Assembly: GCA_017893485.1 (NCBI GenBank)
Contig: CM030362.1
Span: forward strand, 178,684,166 to 178,748,165
Length of the DNA stretch: 64,000 nt
DNA from: Hemerocallis citrina
Taxonomy: Eukaryota > Streptophyta > Magnoliopsida > Asparagales > Asphodelaceae
Reading direction: 5' to 3'
Under the pieces are notes generated by a model, which did not search any database, was not told the origin of the DNA, and saw only the letters and a list, made by a program, of their open reading frames with translations. Both the position numbers and the translations under genes were made by a program. Below, one piece after another: positions 55,601 to 64,000 of the stretch (within the stretch, counting starts at the first letter, position 1; each line of letters opens with the position of its first letter).

Positions 55601-58600
55601 AAATACGGCGAATCGATATTCCTCGATTGCCAATGCCTCTGTGGTCCTTAACCGTAATGTCCCCCGGCCCGCAACCCTCAGCGAGCAGTACAACGACGCC
55701 CAAGGGAGTGCCTCATACCTGGCAAATGAGGTAAAACACACAGTTTACTAATATCCAGTCATTGACAGACCTAGGGCATCAACACATTTTAGACGAGGTA
55801 GATAATTAGATCAGATCATTCAGTGGCTACAAGTAGATCAAATATCCAGTTATATCAGACCCAACCTACCAACCCCAAACACCGGCTACCCGTTCTCCAT
55901 AGTTCGCCACCACCTCCAACTCGGATCTCATCCAGTATCCTGGCTCATAGTCAACCTTCTCTCGGTAAACGATCCGACGGCGCACAAGAAATTCACAATT
56001 TCTCGAGATGGAAATCAATTTCAATACATGCCTATTGGGTTGATAGTCCTAATCACAAGCTATACATACGACAATCAGTCGTACAACTAAACCTCAATTC
56101 AATTATGTCAATCATGACTCCATCATGAGTTATAAGCATAGAGAATCAAATCTAAATCCAATTGAAAGTGCTTAAAAAGAAAAGAATATTTAGTCATCTT
56201 AATTTCATCAAATTCAGTCTTCAATCATACTTACTGTCGCATGTAAAAATTTCCATATCACATCGTCTACTAACTCAAATCTGACGATTTCAGAACTCAC
56301 AGAGAGATATAAACTTCTACTTCATTTCTTTAGTTGACGACTATCTCAAATTCAGTCCATAACGATTAGAAAATTCCTTACCAATCAGCTAGAGTAATCA
56401 GTTCAACAATTGTGCAGTGGCTGCACCTAAAAAAATTCATAACACATGACCCACTTATTGGAATCTCAAGATCCTGGGCTTTATAGAAAGGTATGAGTGT
56501 GCACTACAACTCTCTAGTTGGTCGCTTCCTCAATTTCAGTCATTAAAATGCTATAAAACCCCTATTTCCATCAGATGTGCACAATCTCAACATGCATACT
56601 TCAATGGTATCAATACAGTTGCTGCAACTTGCAATGAGCATAACTAATTACTCACTTATTGGAATTGCGTGATCCCGATTTCTATGGAATGCTATGAATG
56701 TCTACTACAACTCTCCAGTTGATCACCTTTCCAAATTCATCCATTAATGTACTATAAAACCTCCATGTCTATCAGGTATGCACAAGAACTTACTTACTCT
56801 ACAAAACAGTAACCCCTCTCTTCTTGGACTGATTCTATCCCAAGCTTAGAAAATTCATAACTTCCATTCTACAAACTGGAATTACATGATTGTAGATATT
56901 TCTAAAAGCTATGAGTCTCTACTTTATTTCTCTAGTTGATCATTTCCTCAGATTTAGCTTTTAAAGTGATATAAAATCCTTGTTTTCTTTAGGTGTTCAC
57001 TTCTCAACCTGCAGATTCACCTTAGCAATCTGTTGCATCTTGCAACTAACATAACAATTCATCCATTTATCGGAATTGTGTGATCATGGGTTCTATAGAA
57101 ACACATGAGTGTCTACTACAAATCTCAAGTTGATCACTTCCTCCAATTCAGCCATTAAATTGCTACAAAATATCTATTTCCATCAGCTGTACACATCGTC
57201 AACCTGCAGACTTTTCTTAACAATCATGCTACATCGATAATTGTTTGATCCCTCAAACTTCATCCAATAATTTTCAAACTTTGTGGAATCCAAGTAGACA
57301 TATCCAACCACCATAATCCAAAATTTCTACTCTTAACTCAAAATAATTGAAGAGATGCGGATTTTCAAACTTCGATCGAATTCATCCCCAAACCAAACAC
57401 AACTGCAGTTATAACTTCCTCGCTACGATGTTTTGGAACGATCAAAAGAAGTATTAAAACTCTTCCAAAAATTATCAAACTTTTCACAATAGTAGAAGAC
57501 AAATACAAGAACGCTACATTTCAAGTTTCATCCCAAAATCTCATACCACTTGAGAGATACAATTTTTCAAATTTCAGTTCCCACTCCCAAAACAGAACAT
57601 CCTCAGCTTCAACCAGTCGAACGAACTAATATAGTAAAAATAGCAAATATATTCCAAAAAATTTAAAATTTAGAATACATGTTGCTAACATATACATCTA
57701 ACTTTCCATTTCAGGTTCCAACTCAAAATTCTTTATAGATGTTGAGTTATGAATTTTTGAACTTGACTCGCTGTTTACCCCCAAACTGCAGATTCTCAAT
57801 TCTTCACTGTTTTCAATTTCTAATTTAGTTATCCCCTCAAATAAAATCCGAAAATTCCGAAATAATTCTAGGTTTTCCCTAACATCATCATCAACATCCA
57901 GTAAAAGTGTGAAGTCAAAATTCTAACATACGACCAATTTATAAATTCTCTACCATCATCAAAATCTTAAGTTGTACTAGCAATTTCTACCTCTACTTCA
58001 AAATTAAGCCAAACTCAACATAATAAAAATTCTACTACTCACAAGCATTCAAGCAAGCATTAGAAACTGTTCACATCACGTAGAAATTTTAATAAGCTAG
58101 ATTTTAGGAAACACCCACAAAAGAAGAATTGAAATTCTTCAAGCTCTTGATTGCTAGATCCTCCTCCTTGTAGCATCTCCTTCTTCTTCACCCTCTCCTA
58201 GTTTCAAGAACACCATGAGCCCTCTTCCTCAATCTTTCTTCTTGCTCTCTTTCTTTCTCTTGCACTTACTTTTCTTGATAATAGAAGAAGTGGAAAAAGA
58301 AGAAAATGGAGATGAGAATGGAGGGTGGGGGATTTAGGTGAGATGAGATGGAGATGGGAGAGGGGATTGGGTTTCGGCTGCCATGAGAGAGGGGAGGGGG
58401 TGTGTAGGTCGGTGGATGAGAGGAGAGGAAGTGAGGATGAGGGGTATAGATAGGGGAATTTATTCATTCTAGACCCAAGAACATTCAAGTAATATTAGAG
58501 AGTTGAAGTTGTTTGCATTTGGGAATTGATCCTTGCCCTAGGATCTTGTATGATGATCAAGCAATGAGGGGCTCTTGGTTTGGGTTTCAGTGCAATTCAA

Positions 58601-59055
58601 TTAAATATATATACGTACAAATATATATAAATACATACATATACATATACATATAAAAATACATACAAGTATTCATGTGTATACATTATATACAATCCAA
58701 TCAAAATATACATACATTCATATATACATACTTACAAATAAAAATATTCATTTGTAGAATATAAGAATATATTTTATAAAAATATTATTTCTCAAAAGAT
58801 TGTTTGTTTAAAAATCGGAATAATATGCAAAATTTTAATTGAGAGGATATCCCGAATATATCTCATCGGGTTCAGAATATATAATATATACAAAAATTCC
58901 TCAATTAAAACTAATAACCATGAAAAATATATATCACATGCAATTCTCAAATGTGCACGGATTAATATGCAAAATAGTTATATACTATTTTGCGGGGTGT
59001 TACAAGAATGATTACAAATGGTGGTGGCCAGTCCGCAACAGGCGTCGATACAAAT

Positions 59056-60090
59056 ATAACTAAAGGAACAGCTGGGGTGAAGGTGACACCTCCCCCAATG
59101 ATAAGTGAGGATCCTCGTCCCCAACTATCCCACGTTCACAATGGTCGTTAGGGACATTCGAAGGCAGCTCCACACCATCCAAATCGAAAGGTCGGTCTTC
59201 TAAGAGGTCTGAAGGTATCTCAGGCGGGGTTGGAGGAGTGCGGCCAAGCCCCGACTCAAAGTGAAGATTGCCGAGGTCAATGCCAGAATGCATTTGTCCT
59301 ATGTGCTCGAGAGCCTGTTTGTAGCCCCAGTCATCTCTGGCAATGATCTGTTCTGCGTCATCCACATGCTCCGACCTCACTTTTGCCAGCTCCGCCTTCT
59401 CGGCCATCAAGACCCCTGGTGGAAGGAACCGTCCTCGAAATACTTTTCCACTTATTTCACCTTCTTCTCCAGGGCCACCGTGCGATCCGCTTGTACAGAT
59501 CTACCCTCCGATCTGCTCATTTGACCATGTGCTCATACTACCTCTTCACTTCAGCTCCATATAGCATGGCCTGCAGATAGAAAACACTTAGAAAATTATC
59601 AAACTAAGAATGCAAAACCCAGACTAGACACCTACCATGACTAAACCTTGGGCGAACCAAAGATAGATTGAAGCAGTGGTTTCCCTAGTAAGAGCCCTCT
59701 TATCCCTTGGTGGAGTGATATTTTCCACCACTTCGAGGGCTACTCGCGACCCCATCATGGAATCTTGCACCTTACAGACCAGTCGGGCCAGAAGGTCTCT
59801 TGGGTCTGATTTGGCAGAAAGGCCTGCAGAGTCTGGTAGAAGGGCGGTAGCGCAGACTCGGCCAACTCTGTGGCCCTCAACGCCATTTCACTAGGCTGGC
59901 CCCTCGGAGACTCCTCCGCGTCGTGAATGGTCATGGACTTGGACTTCTTCATTTTTGTCAGCTGCTCCCTTAGAGATGCCTCGGCCACCCTCTTTCCTTT
60001 GTAATCTATGATCGCCACTTCCTCCGACTCCGGTATTATAGCTGCCACATCGTCAACCACCACTACAAGGAAACGAACATCGTCAAGTCC

Positions 60091-60133
<43 letters not shown>

Positions 60134-61480
60134 TGACTAAGAGAAGAAAGGAAAAGACTTCCGAGAGACGAAAGGGCTCATACCACTCTCCGCCAGGATA
60201 CCTTCCATCACCTATGTCTAATCAACATTGATGCCACCCGCAAATAGCCTCGAAAATAAACCTGCTCCTCCGAAGTTAGGTCTCGAACCTTCGAGGTCTT
60301 CTTCGACGGGAGACCGTACGACCACCTGGTAGGTATGTCCCATGCTTCGGGACTATAAACAATGAAATACTTGGTCTTCCACTCCTTAATGGAGTCGGGA
60401 TGGTTGACAACACCTTATATCCCTGATGAAGGGAGTTGTACCACCGATTCTGAAAGCCTGCGAGGGACCTCAACCCCAGTCATATTCGAAAATACTTGAG
60501 ATTCAAGAGAACTTTATGCTCATTACAAAACATGATGAAGCAAATCAGTTGCTTCGAGGAGTTCGACCCATACTGTGTTCATCCCCGCCCAATTCAAAAC
60601 CTCATTTACGAGAGGGTGAAGAGGGAGGCGTAAGGCCGAAGCTAAAGCATCCGGGTTGAACATGCAGAACCATTCATGGAGAATATCGGTGGGTTAAACA
60701 CCATCATTGGGGAGAAATAGCTCGAATTCTCGAAATGTGAGTCACCGCCCAAAGCAAATCAAGGTCACTATTCACCATGACGTTCTTCGTCTCGTCTGCA
60801 TCAATTTTTGGTTTGTTCGGCAACAACAGCAAAATGCCAAAGCGAACCTCATCCTTTAAATCATCCGGATATATATGCATGGGCTTTGTGTGCATGGACG
60901 ACTGAGATGGGTTCATTTCATGCTAATATGCCATTGACACTTACTCCTTGTCACAGGAAAATTTGTGTTTCCAATTCTTCACAACTCTGGGCTCTCAACG
61001 AGGAGGAACCGTCAAGATGTCGCCTAGCAATGGGGTCTTCACCTCCCGGCTACGGACGACATCATGTCGCTCCGCTCTCGATGTCACCTCCCGATGACTC
61101 CCGTCAGCTTCCTTTTCGTCCCTTGTCACTTTCCCACGAATCTCCTGATCTCCATTGGAATTGAGTACTGAGGGAGTTCATGTACCTCCCCCTCGACGCT
61201 CCCCCCTATTTCACCAGTATCAATCGCCCCTTTAGTACGAACGGGTTCTTCCCTGTCGGAATTCGAAACCAACTCGATCTCTGCATCTTCTTCCTAGGAA
61301 GGATTGCACGCAGGTCTCGAATATGGAGGCACATCCTCCCATGAGATTGACTGGCTCGAAGGGTCTAAAGCCTAATCACCTCGATCGGTGGAAGAGGATG
61401 AGTTGCTAAATGGAACAATCGACATATCTGAAGTTATGGTTCTGGGAACGAGTAACTCAGGGTGAAGAAAAGATAACCCC
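59056..61480 (-). pseudogene. Antisense coiled-coil gene of E2, homologous to that of E
   Basis: Opposite to the LTR direction. In order on the minus strand: an acidic N-terminal part with stops (61480-60700); ALRLPLHPLVNEVLN (about 60620); NHPDSIKEWKTKYFIV (about 60390), matching the NPDSIKFWKEKYFMI of E; a Lys/Glu-rich exon (60040-59880); RETTASIYLWFAQGLVM; an intron from gtaggtgt to tctgcag (59637-59573); then AEKAELAKVRSEHVDDAEQI and WGYKQALEHIGQMHSGIDLG, corresponding to the end of the E protein, and a stop near 59060. Several stops and shifts, so not functional. Function unknown. Confidence 0.62.
60085..60135. repeat. AT/AC dinucleotide microsatellite
   Basis: About 13 AT repeats pass directly into about 13 AC repeats, within an intron-like stretch of the E2 antisense gene. 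It generates a spurious Cys/Val and Tyr/Ile run in translation. Confidence 0.95.
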
Positions 61481-61674
61481 ATAATATGAGAGGGGGAGAT
61501 GGATTTATATATGGGTCAGCGACTTCTCCAATGACCTCTACCATATGCAGCCTCTTCGAATTCTACAAGATCATCAAATGACCACTCAAAGGGCGCGGGG
61601 GGCTACGTGAGTGGCGAATTTGGCGTCATCCATCCACTCCACTGTAACCATAAATCTAAACAAGTATAATGCCT

Positions 61675-62060
61675 CAGACAGAGATATCGAAATGACGCTT
61701 CGACTCCGAGTCCATCGTGGATTTCTCTGCAAAACATGGCTTACACATCGCGCCACTGCATCGAAATGACACTCGGACCCCGAGCTCATCGCGGATTTCT
61801 TCGTAAAGCCTTGCTCAAGCCTTAGACAACTGCCACAAAATGGCTTTCCGACTTCAATCCCAACGTGGATTTCTTCGCAAAACATGGCTAACACATCGGG
61901 CCACCACCTCAAAATGGCACTCTGACTCTGAGCTCATTGCGAATTTCTCTGCAAAAAATGGCTCACACCTCAGACAATTGCCTCGAAATGGTGCTCCGAC
62001 TCCAATTTCATTGCGGATTTCTCCACAGAACGTGGTTCACGCAGTTCAGAATGGACCCAA
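61675..62060. repeat. 74-bp tandem array in E2 (5 units)
   Basis: The anchor gatttct(c/t) occurs at 61720, 61794, 61868, 61941 and 62015, about 74 bp apart; units contain tcgaaatg and aaaacatggct. It lies between the antisense gene and the polypurine tract, as the 109-bp array does in E, but with unrelated sequence. Confidence 0.88.
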
Positions 62061-62145
62061 CTCTGTCACTATGGACCATCCCTCATGTCGGTGCATTTTC
62101 CCCTACGAGTTAACTACTCCTCGGAGACATTCGCAACTCGCCTCC

Positions 62146-62480
62146 AAGAGTGGGGGGCTTGTGATATGGGTAAAAATGGGTTAATATCCTTGGTACGATC
62201 TCCACACGAATCACGAGATAAATAACTGGATGGCTCTCCATAAGTGACTCAGCTCGGCCCATCAAGGGTGGTCACCCAGTCAGTTATTGAACAAACAAAT
62301 CCCTTAAGATCAAGGGATAAATCAGCTCCCTGAGATCCCTAATCAATATAAGCTAATTAGGCAGTTGGGAACCTTCTACTAATCAACCTTCTACTAATCT
62401 CTGAGATCCCTAATCAACGGAAGCTAATTCGTAAGTAAAATAATTATACATATCTTCATTAATTTATTGAGAAAGATACG
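62146..62480 (+). repeat. E2 polypurine tract and truncated 3' LTR
   Basis: Purine tract aagagtggggggctt (62146-62160), then TGATATGGGTAAAAATGGG at 62162. Contains a local duplication of ctgagatccctaatcaa (62330 and 62401). Homology to known E2 sequence is lost near 62480, where a B/F-type LTR fragment begins. Confidence 0.7.
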
Positions 62481-62741
62481 ATCAATACGTGCAATGAAAA
62501 CACTTGCATTGCACGTATTAGCAAAATATATTTGAGTTGGCTAAAAAAAGAGAAATAAAATAAATTTAAATACAAAAATGAGTTCGAAAGAACGGAAAAC
62601 TATACAAACAATCGAAATACAAAATAGGTAGCATATTTGTATTTAAAATATGTTACAGATATTTTCTGTAACAATATAAAATACATGTGTGTAACACATG
62701 CGCTACAAAATTGTAATAACTCAATTTTGCGAGGTGTTACA
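62480..62741 (-). repeat. B/F-type LTR fragment (5' end only)
   Basis: On the minus strand it starts TGTAACACCTCGCAAAATTG, matching the B start at 28896. Blocks such as tgttacagatatt and aaaatacatgtgtgtaacac align with 28800-28855. It includes an ACGTGC-type palindromic pair (62490-62518). The remaining part of the LTR is missing, so it is a truncated copy. Confidence 0.75.
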
Positions 62742-62764
62742 GCTTTGTCTCTCCCTGATGTCGG

Positions 62765-64000
62765 TGTCACGCCCCTGCTTCCCGGAATACAGGAACACAG
62801 GCACGTAACTGAGGCCCAGCGAATGATATAAGTATGCCAACTCATATCATCCATAAGCTGTACCAGTCTTAGCTCAACAATATAAGGAAAATGAATCACA
62901 ACCACGCAGGAATCATAATCACATAAACGAGAATGAAATTCAATAACCAAATCTGGAATATAAGAACTTACCAAATAGCTCGAGAGACTCATGCTCCAAT
63001 TGTAGAAGAACTGCTCACCAATGCCTTCTGAAAATTCTTCTTGTACACCTGTACTTGTTCATCTAAAAAGAAAGAATAATTTGTCCTTAGAGCAAGTACG
63101 GACAACAAGTAGTGAAAGCAGAGAGTAAAAGAGTAAGGTACGTGTGGGAATATGAATCAAGATCAAATTGCAAGATCAATAATGGTACTAATAGCAATGG
63201 TCTTAATCAAGTATATATACATGTCAACTAGGTCTATTATCAAGTTGTTTCTCCTATCTAGTGCACGTACTACTGCATCCCATACTACAGGTTCAATGCA
63301 CGCACAACAATGTTCGTTTTAGACTTCGTGGTGGGGTCTACAGAGCGTGTACTCGGTGTCAATAACAATCAATTACCATTTGCAATCAATCAATTTCTAA
63401 TTTACAATCAATCATTCACAATCAATACTTCTCCTTCCATGTCAATACGATATCAATATAGGCCTTACCGAGTACATTTTCTGAGACTATCCACTACTAA
63501 GTCAACCCTTATAAACCCCGGCTTGTTTAGTATTTTATTGTTAAGTCATTCATGTCCATGCAAGTGTGTATAAGGATGTCAAGGGAACAATGATAATGCA
63601 ACAATATGACGTATTACACAATAATAAGCAAGAAGTAACGAATCTGAAATAGCTGACATAGTTACACTAAAACAGGGGTAACCCCTAGACTAAAACTCCA
63701 AATTCAAACTTCCAGGATGCTATGGACATCTAGATAGATAGAGCTACAAGTTACATTTAGTAACTTTCTGCTAATTCGGACTGTATCTAGGTCAAATATA
63801 CTGTTCTTTACGGTTCAGCTGTTCTGGCAGCAACTATATATCAATTTCTAAGGAGTGGAAACATGGTCTAAATATATTATAAGAATCTACAAAAATTTGA
63901 CGTGAACCCTTAGCATATGTGTAAGGTTCCTAGAAAATTTCAGAGCATTCCAACACTATTTGCATGGTATTTCACTATCAATTATGTCGATGGCACTATA
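62765..64000 (-). repeat. A-family LTR, reverse orientation, running off the window
   Basis: The plus reading begins TGTCACGCCCCTGCTTCCC, the reverse complement of the A and D LTR end, followed by cccagcgaatg (compare cattcgctgg at 13054). The accccggctt block at 63515 corresponds to aagccgggg at 12019. There is no PBS beyond its end (62742-62764), so it is a 3' or solo LTR. Small frames here are incidental. Confidence 0.85.

Larger units (their letters stand above)
47455..59004 (-). repeat. Solo LTR F (about 4.6 kb net), split by C2
   Basis: TGTAGCGCCCCGGATCCC to GCGGGGTGTTACA, flanked by AGAAT at 47450-47454 and 59005-59009. Net parts are 47455-48407 and 55321-59004. No PBS or pol. Relation to B: both hold aacttttatt near one end and an aggaaacaccca-like block (58105). 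The phrase tagcgcccc recurs at 48284, so one end may be internally duplicated. 56280-57240 holds about five degenerate copies of a repeat of roughly 200 bp (tctctagttgatca-like). 58204-58488 has a CT-rich frame without a recognisable protein. Orientation minus is inferred from the AATAAAAG at 47550 (minus). Confidence 0.82.
47234..62480 (+). mobile_element. Element E2: deleted Tat-like derivative, split by F
   Basis: LTR starts TGATATGGGTAAAAAT at 47234 and at 62162, in the same orientation, sharing gaatcacgagataaata and ggctctccataag. The second is preceded by a polypurine tract aagagtggggggct. Between them, after removal of F (47455-59004, duplication AGAAT), are only an antisense coiled-coil gene (59056-61480) and a 74-bp tandem array, in the arrangement of element E. 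No gag, RT or integrase is left. The right LTR is cut off near 62480. LTR ends and pairing of the two LTRs are uncertain. Confidence 0.6.

Noticed and set aside
55523..56128. Frames on both strands near the F/C2 junction as host gene exons
   Set aside because: They lie within solo LTR F, show no recognisable domain and overlap on opposite strands.
58204..58488. Ser/Leu/Pro-rich 94-residue frame as a secreted peptide
   Set aside because: It is a reading of a GA-rich LTR tract (gagaggggaggggg-like) within F.
59755..60132. Apparent N-terminus of Cys/Val then Tyr/Ile repeats
   Set aside because: Translation of the AC/AT microsatellite; the real coding signal begins later, in the Lys/Glu-rich exon.

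Overview
The window looks like nuclear DNA from a flowering plant with a large, repeat-rich genome. I found no intact host gene. Almost everything is LTR retrotransposon sequence: one Ty1/copia fragment and Ty3/gypsy elements of the Tekay/chromovirus-like and Tat-like types, with very long LTRs of 3.5 to 5.2 kb. There are also Helitron-like termini, a terminal-inverted-repeat element and several tandem arrays. Every pol or gag reading frame carries stops, frameshifts or lost catalytic residues, so nothing here looks autonomous.

The structure is a stack of insertions readable from 5-bp target-site duplications (TSDs). (1) A Sirevirus-like copia element on the minus strand (588-5820) is cut off inside RT on its left. 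(2) A Helitron-like element (5' end at 6140, 3' end near 45221) was split by a minus-strand Tat element, here called E (6222-44125, TSD GCTCC). (3) E was entered by a plus-strand Tekay-like element A (9575 to about 33985; its 3' part is lost). (4) A was entered twice: by a solo LTR of its own family, D (30069-33675, TSD CTATT), and by solo LTR B (15076-28896, TSD GGCTG). (5) B was entered by element C (15859-25995, TSD ATCAT), which has two nearly identical 4.4-kb LTRs around only 1.34 kb of internal sequence.

The right-hand third repeats the pattern. A deleted Tat-like derivative E2 (LTR starts at 47234 and 62162) was split by solo LTR F (47455-59004, TSD AGAAT). F was split by C2, a solo LTR of the C family (48408-55315, TSD AGAAC), and C2 by a 1.7-kb LTR-like insertion G (48822-50549, TSD GTAAC). 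The window ends in a B/F-type LTR fragment (62480-62741) and a reverse-oriented A-family LTR running off the edge.

The most unusual content is as follows. The C-family LTR carries a roughly 0.7-0.9 kb array of 28-30 bp units, each a hairpin, in which the stem sequence differs between three alternating unit types while pairing is kept. The two Tat-like elements carry, antisense to pol, intron-containing genes for coiled-coil proteins, and tandem repeats next to the 3' LTR. The gag of A is interrupted by a spliceosomal-looking intron. Two short palindromic motifs, one around GTCGAC and one of the form ACGTGC-N3-GCACGT, recur across unrelated elements.
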